Shown here piece by piece: positions 46,883-54,375 of a stretch of 64,000 nucleotides of DNA. The translations under genes and the position numbers were made by a program. The notes beneath the pieces were generated by a model that saw nothing but the letters and a program-made list of their open reading frames with translations, had not been told where the DNA came from and searched no databases. Each line of letters starts with the position of its first letter. Within the stretch, counting starts at the first letter, position 1. Source of the DNA: Desulfoscipio geothermicus (GTDB lineage: Bacteria > Bacillota > Desulfotomaculia > Desulfotomaculales > Desulfallaceae); contig JAENZP010000007.1 of NCBI GenBank assembly GCA_016841205.1, positions 1 through 64,000 on the forward strand, in the 5' to 3' direction.

Positions 46883-48097
46883 TTAAGTTCGATAACTGCC
46901 ATTAATGCTCACATAATCATACGTCAGGTCACAACCCCAGGCAATAGCGCAGCTGTCGCCGTTATGTAGGTCAATGGTAAACACCGCCTGGTTACCGGAC
47001 AGCATCTCGGTGGCTCGTTCCTCACTGAAGGGCAGCCCCCCGCCGTTTTTGGCCACCTGTATATCTCCCACATATATATCCACCGTATCCGGGTTAAAAC
47101 TGGCCCCGGAATACCCGGCAGCACAGATAATCCTGCCCCAGTTGGCGTCCTTGCCAAACACGGCCGCCTTAACCAGGTTGGATGAGGCTACCGCCCTAGC
47201 CACCAAGCGGGCATCATGCTGGGTGGCAGCGCCCTGTACCCGCACCTCAAGAAGCCTGGTAGCCCCCTCGCCGTCTGCAGCAACAGCCATGGTTAGTTTG
47301 AGGCACACCGCTTCCAGCGCTGTAGCAAAGGTTACATAATCCAAGTCCTCATCACTTATTTTCCGGTTACCCGAGGCACCGTTGGCCAGGACTAGTACCA
47401 TATCGTTAGTGCTGGTGTCCCCATCTACGGTGACCATGTTAAAAGTGTTCTCCACCGCTACGTTCAGCGCCTGATGCAGCAATCTGGAATCAATGGCGAC
47501 ATCGGTGGTAATAAAACATAGCATTGTTGCCATATTGGGGTGAATCATCCCCGAGCCTTTGGCCATGCCGCCAATGGTGGCTTTAACTCCGCCCAGTTCC
47601 ACTGTCACCGCCGCTTCCTTGGCCACGGTATCAGTGGTCATAATGGCGGTCGCGGCATCATGGCCACCCTCACTGCTTAATTCCGCTACCGCCCGCTGCA
47701 CACCGGACAATACCCTATCCATAGGCATAGGCTGACCTATTACACCGGTGGAAGCCACCAACACCTGCTCCGCAGGCAGGCCTAAAAGTTTCGCAGCCTC
47801 GTTGGCCATGGCCCGGGCATCATCTAGCCCCCGGGGTCCGACACAGGCATTGGCATTGCCACTGTTAACCACCACAGCTCTGGCAATACCATCCTTAATA
47901 TGCTCCATGGTTAAAAGAACTGGCGCTGCTTTAACTATATTAGTAGTAAAAACCCCGGCCGCAGAAGCCTCCCGGTCCGAATACGCGAGGGCCACATCTT
48001 TTCTTTCATACTTGATAGCCGCCACCGCCCCGGCTGCCGTAAATCCCCGGGGGGCTGTCACTCCGCCGGTAGTTTCTACGTACGCTATTTGCGACAT
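46883..48097 (-). CDS. argJ: Glutamate N-acetyltransferase / ornithine acetyltransferase
   Basis: ArgJ recycles the acetyl group from N-acetylornithine to glutamate and, in bifunctional forms, also uses acetyl-CoA. The 404-residue precursor self-cleaves at the conserved ATML site ([11 protein letters not shown]), where the threonine becomes the nucleophile. The [12 protein letters not shown] motif precedes it. No argA or argE is present in the cluster, consistent with the cyclic pathway. Whether it is bifunctional cannot be told from sequence. Confidence 0.96.
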   Translation of the reverse strand: MSQIAYVETTGGVTAPRGFTAAGAVAAIKYERKDVALAYSDREASAAGVFTTNIVKAAPVLLTMEHIKDGIARAVVVNSGNANACVGPRGLDDARAMANEAAKLLGLPAEQVLVASTGVIGQPMPMDRVLSGVQRAVAELSSEGGHDAATAIMTTDTVAKEAAVTVELGGVKATIGGMAKGSGMIHPNMATMLCFITTDVAIDSRLLHQALNVAVENTFNMVTVDGDTSTNDMVLVLANGASGNRKISDEDLDYVTFATALEAVCLKLTMAVAADGEGATRLLEVRVQGAATQHDARLVARAVASSNLVKAAVFGKDANWGRIICAAGYSGASFNPDTVDIYVGDIQVAKNGGGLPFSEERATEMLSGNQAVFTIDLHNGDSCAIAWGCDLTYDYVSINGSYRT

Positions 48098-48243
48098 GCT
48101 CGCTTTCCTCCAAACTAGCTGTTTTAACTAACCCCATCCCTATCGTGTTTATTTACCTCACATAGGGCTGACCAAGCTTATCGGACCAACCGGTAAAGCC
48201 GGTATCATACTGATAGCATCGGTATAGACTTTAGATTTAATGC

Positions 48244-49287
48244 TTAAGGATATAAACCCGGCCGATCCAGACCCATAGTTTCCGGTAAATCGTACATCAG
48301 GTTCATATTTTGCACAGCCTGACCTGCTGCTCCCTTAATCAAATTATCGATGGCGGAAACAACCACTACCCGACCGGTGCGCGGGTCCACCACAGGCACC
48401 ACGTCACAGTGATTTGAACCAGCTACCGCTTTAGTCTGGGGCAGCATTCCCGAGGGCAGCAAGCGCACAAAAAATTCGCTGCGATAATATTCCTCATATA
48501 TTGAACGCACCTGTTCCGAGGTCATTTCTTGTTTTAGTTTGGCATAAATCGTGCTTAAAATGCCTCTGTTCATGGGTGTTAGGTGTGGAGTAAACGATAT
48601 AACCATCTCTTTACCAGCCAGCTTACCCAGTTCCTGTTCGATTTCTGGCGTATGCCGGTGCATGCCAACATTATAAGCACGAAAATTTTCATTAACTTCG
48701 GCAAAATGAACGCCCAGGGATAACCCCCGGCCGGCACCCGAAACCCCCGATGTACTATCTGACACCACCGTGCTGGTATCCACCAAACCATTGGATAAAA
48801 GGGGTGCCAGCCCCAGTATTACGCTGGTTGGATAACAGCCTGGGTTACCCACCAAGGAGGCTGACCTAATTTTATCCCGGTGTATTTCGGGCAGCCCGTA
48901 AACCGCCTGTTCCAATAACTCCGGTGCGGTATGTTCAACTTTATACCACTGCTCATATACATCCTTACTATCAAAACGGAAGTCTGCACCCAAGTCAATA
49001 AACTTTTTCCCTTGCCTCAATGCTTCCTGAGCCACCGGTATGGCATGCCCGTGGGGCAGTGCGGCAAATATGACATCAGATTCGCTGACCAGGGCCGGCA
49101 CATCCAGCTCCTGACATTTCTGTTCTACATATTTGTATAAATGCGGATAAACATTATAAAACAATCGACCCTCATAGCTCTGTGTAGTTAACGCCACCAG
49201 CTGGGCCTGCGGGTGCGACACCAATATACGCACCAGCTCCGCCCCGGCATAACCCGTAGCACCGATAATACCAACTTTAATTTTCAT
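48244..49287 (-). CDS. argC: N-acetyl-gamma-glutamyl-phosphate reductase
   Basis: ArgC reduces N-acetylglutamyl phosphate with NADPH. From the ATG at 49287 (GGAGGG upstream) the product has 347 residues and starts MKIKVGIIGATGYAGAELVR with the NADP-binding loop. The catalytic cysteine lies in SLVGNPGCYPTS near residue 150. It is the first gene of the arginine operon, directly behind a promoter overlapped by an ArgR box. Confidence 0.96.
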   Translation of the reverse strand: MKIKVGIIGATGYAGAELVRILVSHPQAQLVALTTQSYEGRLFYNVYPHLYKYVEQKCQELDVPALVSESDVIFAALPHGHAIPVAQEALRQGKKFIDLGADFRFDSKDVYEQWYKVEHTAPELLEQAVYGLPEIHRDKIRSASLVGNPGCYPTSVILGLAPLLSNGLVDTSTVVSDSTSGVSGAGRGLSLGVHFAEVNENFRAYNVGMHRHTPEIEQELGKLAGKEMVISFTPHLTPMNRGILSTIYAKLKQEMTSEQVRSIYEEYYRSEFFVRLLPSGMLPQTKAVAGSNHCDVVPVVDPRTGRVVVVSAIDNLIKGAAGQAVQNMNLMYDLPETMGLDRPGLYP

Positions 49288-49317
49288 AGTAAATGCCCTC
49301 CAAAAAGCAACAAAATA

Positions 49318-49347
49318 ATTATACATAAATATGAATAATAATACAAC
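49318..49347 (-). promoter_or_regulatory. argC promoter overlapped by an ArgR/AhrC box
   Basis: On the minus strand TTGTAT (49341-49346) and TATAAT (49318-49323) have 17-bp spacing. On the plus strand TATGAATAATAATACAAC (49330-49347) matches the ARG box consensus TNTGNATWWWWATNCANA at all but the last position and covers the -35 and spacer. A weaker second box extends over the -10. Arginine-dependent repression is the expected outcome. Confidence 0.85.
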
Positions 49348-49430
49348 ATTTTTCCCCGCACATCTTAAAGTCTATTTTCATAAATTACCTGTAACAAAAA
49401 AATTATTAAAAAGGAGGTGTACCGGCTAGT

Positions 49431-49658
49431 ATGCCAGACAATAACCAAACTCCTTTTAACAACCCCCTGGTCACACTGATGCTGTTGATGGTTGCTAACA
49501 CCCCTGATCCAGCCGGAAGACTGAACAACTTGGGTCAGGCGATTAATTCCATGCGTGAAGCATTGATCAGTATCAATGCGGGGATGGAGTCCTTTCATAG
49601 CCAAGTGGTACCGCTATTCATGAAGCCACCGGAAAATGAAACCAAGAAAGGCAAATAA
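49431..49658 (+). CDS. Small protein of unknown function (75 residues)
   Basis: An ATG preceded by AAAAAGGAGGTG opens a 75-codon frame. The product has a hydrophobic patch LVTLMLLMVA (about 13-22), a central amphipathic part and a basic C-terminus ending KKGK. No known family is recognised. The excellent ribosome site and a following hairpin terminator support a real gene. It is divergent from argC. Confidence 0.65.
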   Translation: MPDNNQTPFNNPLVTLMLLMVANTPDPAGRLNNLGQAINSMREALISINAGMESFHSQVVPLFMKPPENETKKGK

Positions 49659-49959
49659 TTTTGTCGGAAACAGCACTTATAACGTGTTCAGGCAAAACCA
49701 TCCATCGGAGATCACCGCTGGCCGGTGGATGGTTTAACTTAACTAGTCCCCTTACCTTCCTTGCCTGCTGCAATGCAATATAAAAAGCCGCATAGACTGG
49801 ATTATTTCCAGGCTGGCGGCTGTATTCGCTCTCTCCCCAGCCCCAACATGACTGTCCCCAGTACCAACATTATTTTTTTAAAGACAGAAATTCTTGTATT
49901 TTTACGTCAATTCCTGCCTATTTAGGACAAAACGATTTATTTAATAAGGAGGTTGAATT
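49659..49959. other. Intergenic region with two hairpins
   Basis: No gene was found. AACCATCCATCGG pairs with CCGGTGGATGGTT (49696-49735), the probable terminator of the 75-residue protein gene. A second hairpin (about 49785-49822, GCCGC...GCGGC with inner CTGG/CCAG) is followed by TTTTTAT on the minus strand and would terminate transcription from the right, though no minus-strand gene precedes it closely. Confidence 0.5.
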
Positions 49960-49998
49960 ATGATAGTATTTATAAAACACCCAAAGCAGGTGAAATAA
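49960..49998 (+). CDS. 12-codon leader peptide overlapping the start of the IMPase gene
   Basis: ATG at 49960, 7 nt after AAGGAGG, opens MIVFIKHPKQVK followed by TAA whose last A is the first base of the next ATG. The strong ribosome site belongs to this short frame; the IMPase start has only a weak CAGGTG. It probably serves for translational coupling. Confidence 0.5.
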   Translation: MIVFIKHPKQVK

Positions 49999-50822
49999 TG
50001 AATAACAAATACCAAGAGGAACTAAACCTGGCTGTCCGGGTGGCCGTAGAAGCTGGTAAGTTTATAAGGGATAAAATATACCGGCACAAGGTTGCCGAAA
50101 CTAAGTCCTGCTTGTCCGACCTGGTAACAGAGGTTGACCGACAAGTGGAGACTTACATTGTCCAACTGATTCAGCAGCATTTCCCGGGACATGCCGTGGT
50201 AGGCGAAGAACAGCAAGGCAACTGCACAGGAGAGCCCGGTGGGGCCATGACCTGGTATGTGGACCCGCTGGACGGCACCACCAATTTTGTATTCGGGCTG
50301 CCCTTCTGCGCGGTTTCCATTGCCCTTGCCAACCACGATGTACCGGTGCTGGGAGTAGTGCACGACCCCTTCCGGGAAGAAACCTTCACCGCTGTGCGAG
50401 GCGGTGGTGCCCAAATAAACGGCTCCCCTATTAGTGCGGACAGTTCCATTGCTACCCTAGAGCGCAGTCTTTTAGTAACAGGCTATCCGGGCAACATCGC
50501 CAAGCGCCCCCGCATGCACCTGGTAAACTACAAGCAAGTAATTGACCGCTGCAATAACCTGCGTGCCCTGGGCTCCGCCGCCCTGGAGCTGGCTTACGTG
50601 GCCAGCGGCAGGCTTACAGGCTTTTGGGAGGTTTCCCTGCGCCCCTGGGATGTGGCTGCAGGTATGGTACTGGTGGAAGAGGCGGGTGGAGCGGTGAGCG
50701 ACCTGGCCGGGCAACCGCTGCAGCTTACCGAATACGTGGATATCGCGGCATCCAACGGTTTAATTCATAAAGAACTGTTGGAGTGCCTGGAATGGCCGGG
50801 TGATAGAAGTAATCGAGAATAA
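49998..50822 (+). CDS. Inositol-monophosphatase-family phosphatase
   Basis: A 274-residue Mg-dependent, lithium-sensitive phosphatase of the SuhB/IMPase family. Metal-site motifs are visible: GEEQ in VVGEEQQGN, WYVDPLDGTTNFVFG (DPLDGT) near residue 92, and the C-terminal LRPWDVAAGMVLVEEAGG. Substrates may be inositol phosphate or a related sugar phosphate; histidinol phosphate and PAP cannot be excluded. The ATG at 49998 overlaps a 12-codon leader frame; a TTG at 49953 lies too close to the ribosome site. Confidence 0.92.
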   Translation: MNNKYQEELNLAVRVAVEAGKFIRDKIYRHKVAETKSCLSDLVTEVDRQVETYIVQLIQQHFPGHAVVGEEQQGNCTGEPGGAMTWYVDPLDGTTNFVFGLPFCAVSIALANHDVPVLGVVHDPFREETFTAVRGGGAQINGSPISADSSIATLERSLLVTGYPGNIAKRPRMHLVNYKQVIDRCNNLRALGSAALELAYVASGRLTGFWEVSLRPWDVAAGMVLVEEAGGAVSDLAGQPLQLTEYVDIAASNGLIHKELLECLEWPGDRSNRE

Positions 50823-50838
50823 ACCTTTCTGAGCACGC

Positions 50839-50874
50839 AAAAAGCCCTTAACCGCCTGAGCAGGGGTAAGGGCT
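50839..50874 (-). terminator. Terminator of the DUF2889 gene
   Basis: On the minus strand AGCCCTTA pairs with TAAGGGCT and is followed by TTTTTGCG, 10 bp after the DUF2889 stop codon. The two genes here converge. Confidence 0.75.
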
Positions 50875-50883
50875 CTGAAAATC

Positions 50884-51762
50884 TTACAGGCCACCACGCC
50901 GGTTAGCCGTCATATTAACAGCTATCAGCGCGTCATACACCGTATCAATCAGATGCACACAGCCGTCACCCTGGCCTAGAACTTTGGCCAGTTGTTTTTT
51001 GACTGGATTTTTAGCATCATACCCCGTGAGCTGCTGCAGGTAAACATTTGTTCCCGGGCAAATAGCATGCGGTGTGCGCAGCAATACACCAGCAGCCCTG
51101 GTGATGACCAGGTTACTTTCTGTGTCAAACTCAACGCTGATTTCGTGAAAAGTATCACTATATGTACCGATTACGCGGAGACCTCCACCCGGCAGCACAA
51201 AAACAGACTGCGAGGCAAACCGGTTGAACAAAATGCTGGTACGCGTGTAGTCAGAGAAATCCCACAGTTCACTAGCTGTGTCCAGGCTGCTGTAATAGCG
51301 GCAGGCATTGAGATAGATCACATCCCAGTATTCGCGGTAAGCAGCATATGAAGCAAAACCCCGTTCCTTTATCAAAAAAGGTTCCGATAGAATAACGCAG
51401 CCTATTGTTTCATTAAACGTTGTGCGTGCAACAGGACCCAGGTCAGCCAAAGCCTTAGTAAGGGCCGGCCCGCTATTAAAATAAGCCACCGCGCCGCGCA
51501 GCCCGGGAAGATCCGTAATGGTCACCGGTAGCGAATAGGTTTCCCAGGTGGCTTCCATAATTTCAAAGCTGTTTGGGTCCAGCCGCAACCGGGCACCAAC
51601 CTCACAATCGGTATCGCAGTAAATCGTTTCTGCAATAAGCTCCCCTTTGGGCTGTTGTCCTGGTTCCATTACAGCAGCAGCACCATCTGCGTCTGCCTTA
51701 CCTGGCTTGGGTGGGCTAAATCGCGTAGAGGCGTGCCAGTGGCGTTGAAAAATATTAATCAT
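50884..51762 (-). CDS. DUF2889 family protein
   Basis: The 292-residue protein carries the C-terminal DUF2889 core (about 170-285): HEISVEFDTESNLVITRAAG, then RTPHAICPGTN and the conserved GDGCVHLIDTVYDAL. The function of the family is unknown. The N-terminal part is a less conserved beta-rich region. The ATG at 51762 is preceded by AAAGGGGTGAAACC and preferred to one seven codons earlier. It stands alone with its own terminator. Confidence 0.8.
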   Translation of the reverse strand: MINIFQRHWHASTRFSPPKPGKADADGAAAVMEPGQQPKGELIAETIYCDTDCEVGARLRLDPNSFEIMEATWETYSLPVTITDLPGLRGAVAYFNSGPALTKALADLGPVARTTFNETIGCVILSEPFLIKERGFASYAAYREYWDVIYLNACRYYSSLDTASELWDFSDYTRTSILFNRFASQSVFVLPGGGLRVIGTYSDTFHEISVEFDTESNLVITRAAGVLLRTPHAICPGTNVYLQQLTGYDAKNPVKKQLAKVLGQGDGCVHLIDTVYDALIAVNMTANRRGGL

Positions 51763-51876
51763 GGTTTCACCCCTTTGACTCATTATACTGAAAATTTAAC
51801 GTTTTGTTGTTCCTTGGTAGTCAAAATTTTATGTTATTTTAAACTTTTTTAAATGTATAAGCGGAGGTGCAGAGAA

Positions 51877-52062
51877 ATGGCGGGTTTACATGTTTATGTG
51901 GAGGCCAAGGGGACCGTTATACTGTCCATATCCGGGGCTGTGACAAATATCTTTTTTTTGAGCGCAGCGCCAGCCCCAGGGGGAACAACCTTGGGCGGTG
52001 GTTCGTGGAATGAAGCTGGTCAAATCGGCCCTGTAACACAGGTTCTTTCTAGCCAGGTGTAA
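51877..52062 (+). CDS. Small protein of unknown function (61 residues)
   Basis: ATG at 51877 follows GGAGGTG at 7 nt. The product has a central hydrophobic stretch TVILSISGAVTNIFFLSAA (about 13-31) and a Gly/Ser/Thr-rich C-terminal half (PGGTTLGGGS). No family is recognised; a small membrane or surface-exposed protein is possible. It is divergent from the DUF2889 gene. Confidence 0.55.
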   Translation: MAGLHVYVEAKGTVILSISGAVTNIFFLSAAPAPGGTTLGGGSWNEAGQIGPVTQVLSSQV

Positions 52063-52082
52063 TAATTCCATGCTATTTATTA

Positions 52083-52340
52083 CTAAAAGAAAAGCCGATC
52101 AGGGTAATCACTCACCCCAACCGGCAATTTAAAAATCTTATTCAATTTCACAAGAATTTTTTCCACCACTGTCAGGCTACCGAACCTCTCGCCTACCCAG
52201 TTTTTAATTTCATCAGTCAATACCAATTCACCCATGTCTTGCTATATATCAAATAAGCGGTCAAAAACAATGCGGGGATGACCCACCATACCCCGTACCA
52301 GTGAAATCAGTTCATTTATCTGCAATTTATTGGCCCCCAT
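52083..52340 (-). pseudogene. 85-codon frame with an in-frame amber codon, downstream of DUF441
   Basis: On the minus strand an ATG 10 bp after the DUF441 stop opens MGANKLQINELISLVRGMVG, reaches TAG at codon 33 (52242-52244), and continues in the same frame for 52 codons (MGELVLTDEIKNWVGERFGS and onward) to TAG at 52083-52085. The coding character on both sides suggests one gene broken by a nonsense mutation. No Shine-Dalgarno was found before the ATG. Read-through, e.g. pyrrolysine, is conceivable but not supported by anything else in the window. Confidence 0.5.
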
Positions 52341-52349
52341 TACACTGAA

Positions 52350-52811
52350 CTAACCGCGACCCAAAAATCCAGCTATCAGCGCCACCAAACCTCCGGCAAT
52401 AAGCGGCCCCACCGGCACGCCCCGGAAAAAAGCCACTCCCACAATAGTGCCCACCATGAGCCCCACCATCACTTGAGGCTGAATAGTTAGAAAACCAACC
52501 CCCCGTCCTCCTAAATAGGCCACAAAAATACCTGTTGCTATGGCCACCAATCCGGTAGGACTGGCTAAAGTTCCGAACAACTCGGACCAGCCAATCCCAC
52601 CACTGGCAATGGGGATTAAAATAGCCAGAGTAATTATGCCGATACCAACATTGAGAGCGTTTTTTTCCAATATGGGAAACAGTGCCTCGCCGTGCAGCAA
52701 GCGCAACGCTAACAGCACCCCTGCAGCAACCGCAACCACATAATTATGTCCTACAATGCCTAGTAATATAATGGCCAGGAGAAGTACACCGACTTGTCCA
52801 AAAGCTGCCAC
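52350..52811 (-). CDS. DUF441 family membrane protein (YeaL/YtwI type)
   Basis: The 153-residue hydrophobic protein has about four membrane segments, with FPILEKNALNVGIGIITLAILIPIASG and GLMVGTIVGVAFFRGVPVGPLIAGG typical of DUF441. Function is unknown. GTG start with AGGAGGG upstream, 11 bp after the helicase C-part stop, so probably in one operon with the two helicase genes. Confidence 0.92.
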   Translation of the reverse strand: MAAFGQVGVLLLAIILLGIVGHNYVVAVAAGVLLALRLLHGEALFPILEKNALNVGIGIITLAILIPIASGGIGWSELFGTLASPTGLVAIATGIFVAYLGGRGVGFLTIQPQVMVGLMVGTIVGVAFFRGVPVGPLIAGGLVALIAGFLGRG

Positions 52812-52822
52812 GTAACACCCTC

Positions 52823-54373
52823 CTAAATCAGTACGGCTACCTCGTCCCGATCCAATATACCCCGAATATCATTCATGACCTGCCTGAAAGAATGGTCTTC
52901 ACCGGCGGCACGCTCAATCTGCCGCAGTACATCAATTTCTCTGCGGATAGTGGAGAATATATCTCCCTCATGCAAATTACAACGTTTCTGCAATTCCTCA
53001 AAGGTAGCGCTGTTATACCAGGCTTCAGCCAGCGGACCGGGCAGTGGTGACCACATACAAAGGTTTTCAGGAACACCTGCTTCCAGCAGCTCATTTCTTA
53101 ACAGAGCTACATTGTCCATGTTATATACACCGGGTAAAACAACTTCGTCACGTCCGGGCTCGTAGTCAATACCCGCTAAAATAGCGGCAGCTTCAGCTGG
53201 TTCGGCTTCTCGCAGTATTCCGGAAAACACCAGCTCGGTTACTAGTATTTCCTGCACGTGCAAGTGTAGTGCAAAAATCCCCCGGGGTAATAACGTTTTA
53301 CCCTCGATAAATCCTAGCTTTTCCAGCAAATTACACATACGCCGAAATTCCTGATGATAATCCACGGCAAATTTTTTCAGCTGCCGGTTACGCCGCACCA
53401 ATTCCTTCTTGCGCTCTACAAGAGCGGTAATTTCATCATGGGCGTCTCGACAGTCATGATGCAAACATCCCTTATCGGGTTGAGCCAAAATGGACTTTAT
53501 CTCAGCTATCCGCCCCGGCACCTCCGGTTTATGACGACGCTTGCGGTTGCGCAGGCGGTTTAGTTCTTTTTTGAGTTTTTCCCGCAACATGGGGCAGGAT
53601 GGCCCATCTTTATCTGCACAAAAGTTTTTGCGCAAGGTAAAGATTTTTTCCTCCACAGTTTCCAGTTCCCCGGCCAGACCGGCAATCTCACGGTTATTCT
53701 GGTATACCGCCAGGTTCTGAGAAAGATAACGTTCTATTTCAGCCTCGGTTTTCCAGTGTAGCAAGCTGAGCGCGGTATTAGGGGAAATAACCAACCGACC
53801 CCGCACCGGCTCCACCTTGTCTTCATCAAAAAAGCCTGTTTGCTCGGGGAATTTTTCATCTATATTGACATAAACGTGCCCCACCTTATCAAAGCCGCGC
53901 CTACCGGCCCGGCCGGCCATTTGAAAAAATTCCCGGTTCAGCAAACCGCGGTGATTGCGCCCATCCCACTTCCGGGTGGCATCGAATACCGTACTCGCCG
54001 CGGGAAAATTAATACCAACAGCAAAAGTTTCCGTGCAAAAAAGAACAAAAATCAACCTGGCCTCGTAAAGAGTTTCCACCAGTTCCTTCAAAGCGGGTGA
54101 CAGGCCGGCATGGTGGTAACCAATGCCCTGTAATAGCAAACGTCGCAAGTGCTTGCGACGTCCCCCGAATAGCCCCGGGGATCCATGCTCAGCCTTTTCG
54201 ATTAACTCACCCACCCGGTTCTTTTCTTCAGGTAACAAAAAGTCCCACTCCCGGCTTAACTCCTCGGCCAAAAGTTCCGTACGACCTCTGCTAAATACAA
54301 AGTAAAGGGCGGGCAGATGATCCTGGATCGACTCTATCACGCCCACGCAGGTGGCGCTATTTACCAGAGCCAT
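52823..54373 (-). CDS. Ski2-like helicase, C-terminal half (RecA2 and accessory domains)
   Basis: This 516-residue protein holds the second half of a Ski2/Mtr4-like superfamily 2 helicase. Motif IV region is VFSRGRTELLAEEL, followed by IGYHHAGL (84-91), motif V TETFAVGINFPA (114-125) and motif VI QMAGRAGRRG (151-160). After that a helical region with cysteines (GPSCPMLRE, KGCLHHDCRDAHDE) and a C-terminal helical domain follow. It lacks Walker A and B, which lie in the upstream gene. Its ATG comes 2 nt after that gene's stop and has its own strong GGGAGGGGG, so it is made as a separate protein that presumably binds the N-terminal half. Confidence 0.9.
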   Translation of the reverse strand: MALVNSATCVGVIESIQDHLPALYFVFSRGRTELLAEELSREWDFLLPEEKNRVGELIEKAEHGSPGLFGGRRKHLRRLLLQGIGYHHAGLSPALKELVETLYEARLIFVLFCTETFAVGINFPAASTVFDATRKWDGRNHRGLLNREFFQMAGRAGRRGFDKVGHVYVNIDEKFPEQTGFFDEDKVEPVRGRLVISPNTALSLLHWKTEAEIERYLSQNLAVYQNNREIAGLAGELETVEEKIFTLRKNFCADKDGPSCPMLREKLKKELNRLRNRKRRHKPEVPGRIAEIKSILAQPDKGCLHHDCRDAHDEITALVERKKELVRRNRQLKKFAVDYHQEFRRMCNLLEKLGFIEGKTLLPRGIFALHLHVQEILVTELVFSGILREAEPAEAAAILAGIDYEPGRDEVVLPGVYNMDNVALLRNELLEAGVPENLCMWSPLPGPLAEAWYNSATFEELQKRCNLHEGDIFSTIRREIDVLRQIERAAGEDHSFRQVMNDIRGILDRDEVAVLI

Positions 54374-54375
54374 AT

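Noticed and set aside
52242-52244. Pyrrolysine insertion at the TAG
   Set aside because: No pyl genes are in the window, and the gene lacks a ribosome site; a pseudogene is simpler.
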